A DNA stretch of 64,000 bases from Aedes albopictus (lineage: Eukaryota; Arthropoda; Insecta; Diptera; Culicidae), in NCBI RefSeq assembly GCF_035046485.1, contig NC_085137.1:13297346-13361345 (forward strand), in the 5' to 3' direction. The first letter of the stretch is position 1, and every line of letters starts with the position of its first letter. Position numbers and translations under genes: made by a program. Shown piece by piece: positions 44,381 to 55,034 of the stretch. The notes below the pieces were generated by a model, which saw nothing but the letters and a program-made list of their open reading frames with translations, made no database searches and was not told the DNA's origin.

Positions 44381-44940
44381 TTCAACGGCATACCCACCTA
44401 CCTTACATTGATATCTTGTTGACTACAAAAAAATGTTACTCCAACGCCAAGCATTAAGGAGAGCACCGTCAGTCTTGGGCAATGTCCCTCCAGCTTCCCC
44501 GAATCTGTAGAGATCCCAGGTCTTCTTCAACAGCGTGCATCGCGGCCATTCTCGAAGTCACCGACATCTACCGGGTTTCATCTGCATATTTGTTTTCGCT
44601 ATTATTTCTTTCATTCATTCGGACTACGTGTCCATCTCACAAAAATAATGTGTCACTCCAAATGCACATTAAAATATAACGTATTATAGTGGAACACTAC
44701 AAATGCGTAATAAACTAGGACAACACATATAGACATATACAACACCGAACTCATAGATTTTGCCCTGTTACCCTATTGGATAATAATTGCCGATGACAGG
44801 TTGACAAGGTTTCATTAATGTTGTTGGAACATCAGTCAATCCTGTAATCGTATTTTCTCTGGCAGAATACCTTTTGTTTGCAGCATTAGAGCTTTCATAG
44901 CTTAAGTTTTTGTCTAGGAATTTCTATTCCGAAGGGACAT
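44381..44940. other. Unassigned sequence
   Basis: No recognised gene or element. Confidence 0.3.
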
Positions 44941-44953
44941 CCTGAATCAAATT

Positions 44954-45304
44954 TTAATATAAGACGTCTACACTTTGATGTCTCTGAGGCCTTGGCCGAG
45001 TAACAAGTATTTTTTTTTTCGCGCTGTCAAGTTTCTGCTGAAAAACATCTGAAAATTTTCGAAGACGAATTGGATCATTGTCACAAGGTTTCGAATACAG
45101 GTCGTTTTCCGGATTTTTGGTTTGGACGTGGGCCATCGATGTTTTGTTTCCTGCTATTGGCGTTGTTGAAGTCCGTTGGTTCCCTCCGAAAGGGAAACTT
45201 TGAAATTCGAAGGAGACCATTCGAGCGTGAAAACACATTCGAGGAGAAGAGGAGGTTGCTGAGAAATTTGGTATTACCAGCTGTTTCCCAAATTTGAGGT
45301 TCAA
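44954..45304 (-). CDS. 116-codon ORF, probably the 3' part of a mobile-element gene
   Basis: The minus frame runs MNLKFGKQLVIPNFS to QRHQSVDVLY and is rich in charged residues near its end (KPCDNDPIRLRKFSDVFQQKLDSAK is the most gene-like part). The final codons overlap the motif agacatcaaagtgtagacgt, which recurs at 46890-46913 followed by a ttctattctattc tail on the same strand. That recurrence points to a retroelement 3' end rather than a host gene. No domain is recognised, and the start may lie upstream because the region before it is also open in part. Confidence 0.3.
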   Translation of the reverse strand: MNLKFGKQLVIPNFSATSSSPRMCFHARMVSFEFQSFPFGGNQRTSTTPIAGNKTSMAHVQTKNPENDLYSKPCDNDPIRLRKFSDVFQQKLDSAKKKILVTRPRPQRHQSVDVLY

Positions 45305-45694
45305 GTCGATTGGTGTTGGATAATAACGGTTGAGCTACGCAAAACTGCCGAAAGACCGCAACGATCTTTGGTGCTAAGGACGGTGATGATGGTGAACTGA
45401 TCGTGATTCAACCATGTGTATGCCGTAAGAGCGATCCGCGGGTTTTGATATCTGAAGCAACCTGATAAATTTAAGGGCGAGTATTGGAATTATCTGGTGA
45501 GTTTGTTCCTTATTTTTTTCTTCTAGTTTGTAGACTCTATGTTTATTATTGTGTGCGTACTATATATCTCTTATATATTCATTCATCAAATTTTGCAAAT
45601 TTTCTCTTTCGCTTTACCTTCGTCAAAGCGAAAACTTAGACTCTAGGTTAGCGCAGTCTGACAGGCGAAACATTACATATATTGTTTTAGTAGG
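45305..45694. other. Unassigned sequence
   Basis: No recognised gene or element. Confidence 0.3.
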
Positions 45695-46016
45695 TACTAG
45701 CTGTCCCGGCAGACGTCGTACTGCCATTTTGATTGTGGTATTTGACAGCTGTAGTGTGTTCATTTCGTCACCGCACTTCAGATTAGATTTATTGCGATCG
45801 TATTGGATTTCTTCCCCGCGCTCAACAATTTCAGTAATTTCACATTTGTTCATCTTTTCAGTTGATTTTTGTAACTTTTATTACTTATAAACACAGCCAC
45901 CATGAATAAGAATCGAACCGTGCAAGGGTCATCCCGATCGGTTCAGCCGTTCGTGAGTTTTGTTGCCTCAAAGAGACTTCAAACTCATTTTTATATATAT
46001 ATAGATATATAGATTA
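45695..46016 (+). mobile_element. Dispersed repeat C, copy 2, with 3' end
   Basis: It begins actagctgtcccggcagac and contains accgcacttcagattagat and aaacacagccaccatg. It ends with tcatcccgatcggttcagcc, gttcgtgagttttgt and an atatatatatag tail. The microsatellite tail suggests a retroposed element (RTE-mobilised SINE or LINE end). Copy 1 at 24770-25005 lacks this terminus. Confidence 0.7.
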
Positions 46017-46865
46017 TCTATTATGTATCTGTTTAGGTATACCTCGTACATCCATCTTTTGTTCATTTACACAATTTTGTTTCACAAGAAGTTTCAATAT
46101 TAATTCCCTCAGTTTGTGCGGTCCGTCACTGTTGGTTTCGGCACAAAGTTTTGTCTTAATATATTGAGTTCATGGTATCAAAAGCCAGAAATATTGTACT
46201 GGCCCACCAGTCCTATCCTACCAACGAACCCATTTTTCAAGACCCCAACGAGCGAATACACTGTAATTTAATTTGTCTCGAAGTTCGCGAAAATTGTGAA
46301 CTGCGAACCATTGGCGATATAAGGGATTTACATCACAAAAAGAAACCAGGGTAATACACATTTGCATAAGCATTTGAATTTTTGCTGACGTACATAAAAC
46401 TTTATTTTTGGATTCGGGGATGGGACTATTATTTTTTCTTTCTCGTTCCAGAGAGCGAGCGCTTAAGCCTAGGCTTTAAAGCCAGGACACATGGACTAAT
46501 GCCTGTGCCCCATCCCAGGAGAAGAGACCCCAACTATAACGGAGTGTGCATTAACCTTCTTAGCAGCACCACTGCCAACGATTTTATATTCAAACATCAT
46601 TCCCCCAAACCGAAACGGTTGGTACGGTTGTCCCCGTTTCTTCCTTCAATCAATTCAAAAAGGTTTGTCAATCATGTCATTCATAAGTGGATAACCTGAT
46701 TGCCTTATAGTTTTGAATTATCTTTCAATCCAATAGTCTGCACAGTGGGCCTGGCCATTTTAATATTTGTATCACATCTATGATATGCTGCAAATATTAA
46801 TGCTGACAAGAAAATATCAGAAGAAATTTTGATATTTCCAGGATGCTTTTCAATACTGGCTGTGC
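46017..46865. other. Unassigned, partly repeat-like
   Basis: The stretch 46440-46690 (gagcgagcgcttaagcctag, cgtgccccatcccaggag-like, tgccaacgattttatattc) resembles a mobile-element untranslated region I have seen in Aedes, but I cannot place it. No gene. Confidence 0.3.
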
Positions 46866-46868
46866 AAG

Positions 46869-46915
46869 CACTAGAATAGAATAGAATAGAAGACGTCTAC
46901 ACTTTGATGTCTCTA
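46869..46915 (-). mobile_element. Retroelement 3' end with ttcta tail
   Basis: The minus strand reads agacatcaaagtgtagacgt followed by cttctattctattctattc. The first part is shared with 44960-44990. A short tail repeat of this kind is typical of some non-LTR elements. Confidence 0.5.
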
Positions 46916-47029
46916 TTAGGGAAGTCAGTGCCCAAAATAACTTAAATGTAGGCCATCAATAAGAGACAGATGATATCTTAAGGGGCTCTATTGCTCCAGA
47001 GCACTATAAATGCGCATTTCACTTAGGGA

Positions 47030-48110
47030 AATATTACCAGGTTAAAATAGAACACGTAACACAAAAATAAAACTTGTAACAACGTTCACTCCTTGAGGAA
47101 TACCTGAAGATCAGCATCTGAAACATAGCGAAATTCATTTGCATATGCAAGTTTCTGGACATAAGCTGGTTACGCAGTCCGTATAAGGTCTTATTCGCAG
47201 CTGCAATACACCTTTTCATTTCGCGGAACACATCATTTTCACAAACAAATTCTTCAATATCTTCAACAAGCACATCCCCATCAACCACTACCCCAGCACT
47301 ATCACTGCTGCCTGCTTTTGTCTCTTCCCGCAATCATGTACTTCTTTTTGATCAAGTCTATCATCAAGTTTATTCTCGCTGTCTTCAAGTTTATTCTTCC
47401 GTCTTCAGATGAGCATAAGCTTCCTCCGCAAAGGCGAGGAGCATGTGCGACAGTGTGAATATAGTACCATTCCTCTGTACGCCAGAACTTCTTATCGCTC
47501 CTTTGAGTGTCATGTTGAACAGTAAATTTGAAAGAGCTTCACCATGCTTCAATTCATCTAAGGTCACAAACGAGATAAACACGTGACTTGCGATCCGAAT
47601 ACTTGATTTTGATTCATCGCGCGCAACATTCAAATTAGTTTCGCCGGAAAAGCATGTTCTCACACTATTTGCCAAAATGTCAAAGCTCATTCCTTTTCTC
47701 TGCTACGTACGCTGCTTTGAAATCAACGCTGCATATTATTTATGCCTCAGAATTTATCTAGTATCATCCGTAGGTTAAACATTATATCCGTCCGAAAATC
47801 ATCCTGGTATTTGCCAGTAAGACGGATTCCTCAAAAGGTCTAAGTCTGTTGAACAGTACACGTGACAGTATCTTGTACGGCGAATCAAAAAGAGTAATCC
47901 TTTTGTAGCTGGCACACTCTAGTATGTGCCCTTTCTTGTAGATATATCCATGAGACCATCCAACCAGCTGAAAGGCAATGCTTCATGTTCCTTATCTTTG
48001 CGAGAATCTGGTAGATTGATTGATGTAGCCACTCGTTTCCATGCTTAAAAAGTTTGATCGATGTCTCGTCCTACCCAGCAGCCTTACTGTTTTTCTGCTT
48101 CTTAAGAGCC
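47030..48110 (-). mobile_element. RTE-clade LINE fragment, badly decayed
   Basis: The minus strand shows, in order and across several frame changes, SKAAG- and LFKHGNEWLHQSI, ECASYKRITLFDSPYKIL, LFNRLRPFEES, KSSIRIASHVFISFVTLDELKHGEALSNLLFN, GAIRSSGVQRNGTI, then SHMLLAFAEEAYAH. The last is the catalytic FADD block with both aspartates replaced by glutamate. It continues VVDGDVLVEDIEEFVCENDV and CIAAANKTLYGLRNQLMSR. Numerous stops and frameshifts break it. Its upstream end is fused to the R1 fragment at about 48110-48140. It is the same clade as 36280-37462 but keeps the segment deleted there. Confidence 0.85.
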
Positions 48111-48487
48111 GACGGGTCTCCGGGTGGTTTTCCCGCTTTTGCCATTACACCTCTCGTCTTGGCCATCACATCATCCCATGGATTCGCACAGAGACCCTGA
48201 AAGCAGGTTTTTTTTCTCGCCCTTATATCGGTTTTCAGCGCGGCTTTTGCGTTTCGCTCTTTATCAGATCGTGCTTCCTGCTTCCGCCGCATAGCCCGTA
48301 GGCAGGTACGACGCAGGTCCGAAATCGCTTGGGTCCACCAGTAAACCGGTGGTCTTCCATTTCTAGGGTGGACTCGCATAGGCATGGTCACATCGCACGC
48401 ACGTGAGAGTACCACCACCAGCTTGTCACCGGCTAATCCACGGCGAAGCGCCTCCCTAATACTTCGTCGAAGTATGATGTCTTCCAC
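48071..48487 (-). pseudogene. Chimeric R1-RTE open frame
   Basis: The 139-codon frame starts in the R1 linker after the endonuclease (RRPVYWWTQ-type block) and runs to VMAKTRGVMAKAG. It then continues without a stop into ALKKQKNSKAAG, a block characteristic of the RTE reverse transcriptase N-terminal region. The junction lies near 48110-48145. The frame is not a fusion gene with a known role; it is a recombination or insertion boundary that happens to remain open. Confidence 0.7.
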
Positions 48488-48831
48488 CTGCGAGGGCTTG
48501 GCCTTGGTCTAGCCGCCTCTTCTTCTACCCGCTGCCTGCTGTTGTTGTAGTCGATACTGTAGCGAACCGCCAGGTGGTCGCTGTGAGTGTAGCCATCATC
48601 TACTCTCCAGTTCGAACTACTTGTTAAGCCAGGACTACAAAAGGTCACGTCAATAATTGACTCCGCTCCGTTTCGACTATAGGTACTCTTGGTACCGACT
48701 TAGCCAAGTCGACATCTAAGATGGCCAGTGTCTCTAGCAGAATCTAACCCCGCTGATTCGTGAAACGGTTACCCCATTCCACGGCCCAGGCATTGTAGTC
48801 ACCAGCTATTACCACCGGCCTTCGCCCTGTT

Positions 48832-49467
48832 TTTTTTTTTTTTTTTTTTTTCCTTCTAAACCATAGGGGGATAATCTGCTCAACAGACACCCTAACAGAA
48901 GGTTAGGGTAGTGTAGGTCTGACAGGCCGTCTTCTACAACAAAAGTAAAATCCAGGACTACTCTCTCCTCGTACCCACTAAACCATTCCTATGGTCGCCA
49001 AACCCTGCGTCTCTCCGGAACCACCAAGAAGGTATTGCTTCAGAGAGGGGCTAGTGCACATCGCACCCACAAGGTTAGCTGCGTAGCCTGCAGCAACGAA
49101 CATCGATGACTCGCTTTGGAGAGTCCATCACGGTAGCATGCTGGCGCTTTGCCAGTTTCCCGAGTGGTCCTCGCCACTCCCTTTGTCCTCGGAAGGCGGG
49201 CAGAGTCAACCCCGCCCGCGCCCTACTGCTGAGCGGACATCAAGAACTGATGCCCACATGCAACCCGATCTGACCTGCCCGCAAAGGAAGGGTATCACTA
49301 CCCTTCAGGCCCTATCAGATGCATCCGTAGGTTGCTGACGGCAGGGTCTCCACCTGCCCCGACCCTTGCCGGGGACCCCTTTCCAACCGCGGGCTTGGAT
49401 CCAACCCAGTAGACCGACGCCACGACAGCACCGCTACCGGGACTTCCTCTCCGCGGCCGTGCTAACA
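48832..49467 (-). mobile_element. 636-bp retroposed element with poly(A) and 15-bp target duplication
   Basis: The duplication ggccttcgccctgtt at 48817-48831 and 49468-49482 encloses the insert. On the minus strand it starts ctgttagcacggccgcgg-like and GC-rich, and ends ttatccccctatggtttaga plus about 21 A residues. It has no long ORF with a domain. The tail region (accataggaatggtttagtg, tacgaggagagagtagtcc) looks like a non-LTR untranslated region, so it may be a non-autonomous derivative of an R1-like element joining 5' and 3' untranslated parts. It interrupts the R1 endonuclease domain. Confidence 0.8.
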
Positions 49468-50120
49468 GGCCTTCGCCCTGTTAGCACGGTCGTTATGTGG
49501 TCCAGCATTTGCGTGAACTGCTCGATCGGCCACCGCGGAGGCGTATAACAGTTACAGAAGAAGATCTCATTTACTTTGGCGACCACGAAGCCCTTATAGG
49601 TAGTAGACACCAACTCCTGCACGGGGTACATATTTACCCGTCGTCCATATCGCCGTCATTTTTCTGGACCCATCCGCGATCCCGTTGCCGTTGCCGGCGG
49701 TTACTCGGTATGGGTCCGCTATGATGGCGATATCCGTCTTCAACTCAGAAACCGCCTGACAAAGCAATTGCTGAGCCGCGTCGCAGTGGTTCAGGTTCAG
49801 CTGCTTTACATGAACTGTGATTTGTTCACTGCGGCTTTCTTAATGGCCGGGCACCTTGGACCACCTGTCGGATGTCTGTTGGTCACGGATTTTCCGGTAC
49901 AGATCATACAGATAGGTGCAATCGTGCAGCTTTGGGCCTTATGACCTTCAGCGCCGCATCGCCCTCACAGTTTGCGCCTGCCACGGCCTTTGCAGTCCCA
50001 CGACTTGTGTTCTGGTTCCAGACACCTAAAGCAAACCTCTGGTGGCTCGTGGAATGTCAGGCGTCCTGCATTTCTAACGGCGTACTATTCTTCCTCTTCT
50101 TGACCTTAGTCGAAGGAGGG

Positions 50121-50461
50121 TGTTGGAAATGGGACATTATGAGGGCACCGCTCTTTTAGCAGGGCAAATAAGTAAAACACTTGGTTATGCTTTTTGCCAC
50201 ATGCTACAAAGCTAAAAGCATACTTTATTAGTAGGTTCAAACATAAAAACATACAAAACAACTTACAACTACGGTGATTTCTCCACATATAAATCTTCAC
50301 GATTCATACGCGCCCATTGTGTCTCATTTTCACTGACTCTGTTATGTGACTCGTTTGACAGAACGAGAATGACGGAGAACACAGAGTATAAAACAATACA
50401 CATATACAAACAGTCAACTCCGACAATGCACAGAGGTTCGCAACTACATTCTCACGTAACA
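50121..50461 (-). mobile_element. Solo LTR, 341 bp, with 5-bp target duplication
   Basis: The insert begins tgttggaaatgggacatt, ends ctcacgtaaca and is flanked by gaggg (50116-50120, 50462-50466). Both strands thus show TG...CA ends. On the minus strand ttttatactctgtg works as a TATA region, and aataaagtatgc about 150 bp later works as a polyadenylation signal, so the LTR is oriented minus. A 5-bp duplication fits BEL/Pao or Ty3/gypsy families; the clade is not decided. It interrupts ORF1 of the R1 element. Confidence 0.8.
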
Positions 50462-51045
50462 GAGGGTCCTCCCCTTGGTTCGCCCTACTTTGCGGCTCGG
50501 AACCCCTTGTTTCCCTTGTTCCAGGGCGGGCCAGCCTTTTCAGGCCCACCCTTCCCAGATATCCGGTAGCCCTGTCTTGGGTCCGACTTTCCGGCATTGT
50601 TTGCTGACCTAATACGCCTGGCTTTGCGGGCGCCGCCGGACAGCTGCTCACCTGACGGCTGCCTCGCCCACTTTTACGAGTACTTGACACACTTGTCACG
50701 AGCATCTGCATCAACCACTTTGCTCGGACTACCTGCGAAGGAGAAGGCCTCCGTTTGGGTAAACTTTGGCACTTTCTCCTTCACCGGTTCCGCCGCTACA
50801 GCAATCAGCATCGCGAGTACCGCGTGCTTCTGCTTGGTCTCATCAATCGACACCCTAAGTCGATACAAGACCGTTTTCAGGTCCTTGCCTCTATTGCGGG
50901 CCGTCCTTTGTTCTCTTGGATGATGGCCCTCAGCAGCCACGCTCCGTCCATTATCTCCACCGGCAGGCTTACCGGGGAGTGGACTGGAGCTCCCACCAGG
51001 GCGCAAAATTTTCGAGCAGACGAACTGAAGTTCACCGTGCGGCAA

Positions 51046-51598
51046 TTTTTATTCGCTTGCCTGCATATTCATATTCAGCTGCTCGATACTCGTTTGTCAA
51101 CTGAACGAAAGTCAATGAATATTTGTAAACATCTTATAAAGTGTTAAATTGCTGATAAAATATTAACGTTTCGATTACATTCAACGGTGCTTTACACAGA
51201 TTTTTTTTTCCATTTGATTGTTGTGGAGTGTTTTTGGAAGAAAGCGTTGCCATAAACGTAGGTAATTATGAAGATGTTTCTTGATCGGCTCCATATTCAA
51301 TGACTGCGAATTGACAGACTGTCTGAAAAGGGAGAGCGAAAATGAATTTGTTAATTTTGAATATTCAGTGCAGAGTCATTAGTAGTCCTATTCATGGCCG
51401 GCGCCTACGCGACTGATTCCCAAGGTGGGGGGAGGGGGTTTCGTCAGTCACCACGACTATCGTCCCTGCTGCCCTGATGATGTATGTGCACGTGTATGCA
51501 TGTATGTCTGTGTACAAAAAAGGTCACCCAGTTTTTAGCACTTCCCATTGACCGATTTTAACGATTTTAGCTGTATCAAAGATTACGGGTCATGACCC
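51046..51598. other. Unassigned sequence
   Basis: No recognised gene. An irregular tgtatgtgcacgtgtatg tract is at 51483-51512. Confidence 0.3.
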
Positions 51599-51600
51599 AG

Positions 51601-52262
51601 GTAACAATTTGATGCTGTACTGTACAGCCTGTACAATCGTTTCTCCAACCATTTTAAATCAGCCCTAATTGGAACAAAAGCTGAGCACAGGAGGTATAAT
51701 CCTTTATTTGGCTCCTAAACATATAATTTTAGTGATTTTATTCAACCTTTTGTTGATTTGAGGTTCATTGAAAGGCTGATTAAAGGCTTAATATGCGCTT
51801 AATCAGTAAATAATAAAATTTATCAATTGTGTAAAATAGAGATAAAAACACTGTGAGCCTATTTTTACCATTATCTGCTACTATTTCCAGAAGAGAAGTT
51901 TAGGAATGTATAAATTAATCTGTGGGAAAACAGGGAATTGAACTCGGACCTCCTGATACATAGTCACTCACCATGACACATACACCACACACAACTGTAT
52001 ACTTGTTGTTCTTGTTGTGTCTGAATTGTCAGGTACATAAGTTAAATTTAGCATACTTGGGTCAGTTGTCAAAAAATATTTGATTAAAGGTTGAACAACA
52101 GATGATTTATTCTAAATGTTGATATATGTTTTAAAGCTGGTTACACAGATAAATAACACTCTATTCAACTAGATTTTCAGCCATCCATTTATTGATGATT
52201 AAAGAGCCATACTTCAGAACAATATTCAGCTGTCATTGTATTCAGCCACTGACACCATTAAC
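51601..52262 (+). mobile_element. Repeat family A, copy 3
   Basis: This starts gtaacaatttgatgctgtac and ends ttcagccactgacaccatta. It carries the same internal minus-strand tRNA-like block (complement of ggaattgaactcggacc at 51936-51950). It is slightly shorter than copy 2, with deletions around 52030 and 52190. Confidence 0.75.
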
Positions 52263-53012
52263 CCTTATTCGGGCTGCAGGGTATCCGAGTACCTTTTTCT
52301 CTTTCAAATCTCGATAATAAAGTGGTTATTGAGAGTATAAGTTGAAAGTTGGCTTCGAAAAGTTCATTTTCGTAGGGTAACTTTTGTATAGGTTACCTTG
52401 AGAACCCAGTTTCGCTTCTTTCATTATAAATGAAGTGTCGTGCCTCGAACATGCTATGTTTTAGAATAACGTTAAGAGTATGTTTCAACCTTTTCTTATG
52501 GAAGCCTTCAAGCAAGCTCTTGTTTTAGGCATCTTTTTGCTGATTATATCATCTGAAGTAGCTCAAACATTAATTTGAGATGCTTCCGTTTGATGGAATA
52601 CTTAGGTAGTACAGTTCATGGAAAAATTAACATAGAATTGCATCTAACCCAACTCTGCATGAGCAGAATTTGTCATGAATTGCCTGATTGTCGGGTGAGG
52701 AGTCTCCATTTGACATTCTTTGCGCTTCATTCGCAAACTTTGTGTATTCAGGCGTCCCTGCTCAACAACTAGGAAACCTGTACTAATTGGTTGCAACCAC
52801 ATTTTATGGATAACTTGCTTCCATTGCTACTCCAAGAGAGTTTCGTTGTGGTTTTGTTACTACAAATCCCTCCATTGTGGTATACCATAACTATTGCTTT
52901 GAAAGAAGCTTGTCCTCTGCGGTCTGTGCGGACCACAAGAGGTATTTCTGAATGGATCCTGATCTGTTCAAGTTCAAAATATCCTGTGGATGCTATCGAC
53001 TGTTGATTCTTG
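52263..53012. other. Unassigned sequence
   Basis: ORFs of 65 and 71 codons lack domains. No termini recognised. Confidence 0.3.
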
Positions 53013-53014
53013 GA

Positions 53015-53245
53015 CTTGAGGGCTTCTTTCGGCCTTGCAGTCTGCGGTGTGCAATCAAAACGACATATGTTCTCTACGCCCGACGTTTCGATGGTCTATG
53101 CCATCTTTTTCAAGGGTTTTAGGACGAAGAACGATTTTTCTAACCCTTGAAAAAGATGGCATAGACCATGGAAACGTCGGGCGTAGAGAACATATGTCGT
53201 TTTGATTGCACACCGCAGACTGCAAGGCCAAAAGAAACCCTCAAG
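53015..53245. mobile_element. Fold-back with gaaacgtcg motif on both arms
   Basis: The left arm cttgagggcttctttcggcc... (53015-53118) pairs with the right arm (53143-53245) almost perfectly around a 24-nt loop. Each arm carries (g)acgtttcgatggtctatgcc, which on the other strand is gatgg-catag-accatcGAAACGTCGGG, a degenerate form of the hammerhead-like motif. The sequence gttcaaaatatc occurs just before (52972) and just after (53246) the palindrome, which may be a target duplication. Confidence 0.75.
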
Positions 53246-53820
53246 TTCAAAATATCTTCGGATATACCAGTCTTTTGTATAGCTACGAATCTCTAGCTTC
53301 TGCCACAAGGATTGTAGCAATATAATCGATTTATTGGGAACTAAAAAGCTCTGCTTACTTCAAATCTCCAGGACAAAATGGGATTTTGTCCTATTTTTCT
53401 CCAGGGAGATTTGAGTATTTCAAACATGTTTTGAACTCTTGTAGTTTTCTATTGGGTGTTTTTATGGCGTGAAATCACTCTATAGTTTCATCGCAAAAGG
53501 GTGGGTGCGTTTTATGAAGAAGGAATGAGTTCCAGATTTATCTGGTTACCTCGTTTCTTCTGAAATGCTTGAAACGTATTGTCGATTATCACACTTTGAT
53601 GTTCGTCTGGCTAAAATGCCTATTAATGTGAACTCACATGCCTCCCAATTTGTGATGTGCGTATAGTGACTCTTTTACACAAAGTTGTATACGTTTTCAA
53701 GAAAGCATTCACTCAAGCGTAGTTTTTGCCTGGGTGATTTCCTGAGTATTGAGGATGCTTTCGATGACGTGACATTCAATGTCATATTGAAAGTCGCATG
53801 ACGTCACAAGGTACCTCCAA
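53246..53820. other. Unassigned sequence
   Basis: No recognised gene or element. Confidence 0.3.
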
Positions 53821-53826
53821 TGAGTT

Positions 53827-54110
53827 ACAAGCTCTCTTTACGCTTATGTGTTTTAAAGTGTCCTTTTCAGGGCACTGATTAACCCCGTTGTGGTATGAGC
53901 TATGAGCTCTCGTTGCGCTTATGCGTTCATTCCCTCTTCTAGGGCACCCCTTCCTATTTCATCACCTTTCCCTTTCCCTATTCCCATCCCTTGTCCCATT
54001 CTTCCTCAGGTAAATGATGAAATAGGCTCATATTTATGGCGATGGCACAAATGTCCCAAATGGAGGATAACGTGTATCTGGAGCCGGCCTTCTAATGCGC
54101 TATGAGTATA
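53827..54110 (+). repeat. Dispersed repeat D, copy 2, with internal duplication
   Basis: The stretch gagctctcgttgcgcttatg at 53906 repeats, with changes, the block agctctctttacgcttatg at 53831. It continues to gatggcacaaatgtcccaaa and ggataacgtg, shared with 44200-44300. Probably a retroelement 3' region. Confidence 0.5.
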
Positions 54111-54316
54111 CAGTAATGTACCATTTTTTTCACTGCCTTCGCGAGACAGGCCTTAATTCACTATTAATGTTACATTTGAGAATAAACTCCCTCCTCTTCA
54201 TGAAAAAGAATGTTTCAAGCGCTTAAAGTATTGATAACGATATTGCTAACGCATGAATAATTTGTACAATGCTTAAAACAATTTTCAAACAGAGAGATGA
54301 TAAAATAGGTACGTTA

Positions 54317-54498
54317 GGGGCTGTCTATAAACCACGTGGTCATTTTTTTGGGACTTTTCAACCTAACCCCACCCCCCCCCCCCGCCCCCCGCGTGGTCAT
54401 TAGTCCATACAAATTTTTTTTTCGTCCATACAAAATGGTCATTGGCAGAACCCCCTCCCCCCCCCCCCCTCATGACCACGTGGTTTATGGACAGCCCC
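54317..54498. mobile_element. TTA-flanked MITE, 182 bp (PIF/Harbinger type)
   Basis: Ends ggggctgtctataaaccacg and ccacgtggtttatggacagc-ccc are inverted copies, flanked by TTA (54314-54316, 54499-54501). The interior is two C-rich runs separated by gtccatacaaaatggtcatt. TTA duplication and ggggctgt ends fit PIF/Harbinger MITEs. Confidence 0.85.
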
Positions 54499-54501
54499 TT
54501 A

Positions 54502-55030
54502 CGGCATTTCGAAGGGCGAAGATGTCTGGAGTCCAAAACTGATGACCGGATTATCCTACCGTTATTGTTATACATGTTAGCCCAAAAGGCCTTTTTTATG
54601 AAGTTTGAGGCTCCAGAACCATACAATATTGGTATTAGGTAATAAGAATGTTTACTAAAAAACTAAATTGAGCCGCAAGTTTCAAGAGCGGTACAAAATT
54701 AAATATTGCGATTGTTTTATGGAGTTTATGATCTGATGACATGCAGTATGGATGAGTACGTGTAAAAAATATCCGGAGTTTAAAAATGTTATAAAAAAAA
54801 TAAATTTAAAACTCCAGCTTTGTTATAGAGATTTACAAGGAGGATCTTGAATATCGCATTTGTAAATTTAGTATGGAAATAATTTCCGGAGTCCAAACAT
54901 GGCAACCAGAAAATTCAAAATGACGTTCCGAACTTCTTCTGCTTTATGAAGTGCGTATGATGTGACGCTTCTAGTTATCGGGGAATCACAAGAGGAAGTC
55001 GACACCCTGTGGCAGGTTGGATGCGGGAGA
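54502..55030. other. Unassigned AT-rich stretch
   Basis: No recognised gene or element. Confidence 0.3.
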
Positions 55031-55034
55031 GAAG

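Larger units (their letters stand above)
48110..51045 (-). mobile_element. R1-clade LINE, ORF1 plus endonuclease, no reverse transcriptase
   Basis: Reading down the minus strand: ORF1 remnants (KDLKTVLYRLRVSIDETK, VPKFTQTEAFSFAGSPSKVV, 51045-50470), then zinc knuckles at 49860-50040 (CFRCLEPEHKSWDC, CGAEGHKAQSC, then a CMIC-H-C-type third knuckle) separated by a frameshift, then the ORF1 stop. ORF2 opens with LNLNHCDAAQQLL, the start of R1-clade endonucleases. STTYKGFVVAKVNEIFFCNC and GDYNAWAVEWGNRF follow, split by the insertion at 48832-49467, with an in-frame stop after NQRG. Next come TFCSPGLTSSSNWRVDDGYTHSDHLAVRYS, which has the SDH active-site motif, and VYWWTQAISDLRRTCLRA. The element ends at VMAKTRGVMA, before the reverse transcriptase, where RTE sequence begins. 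A solo LTR also interrupts ORF1. Dead copy. Confidence 0.9.

Noticed and set aside
54363..54626. Glycine-rich minus ORF with GGGGGG runs
   Set aside because: It is produced by the C-rich interior of the TTA-flanked MITE.
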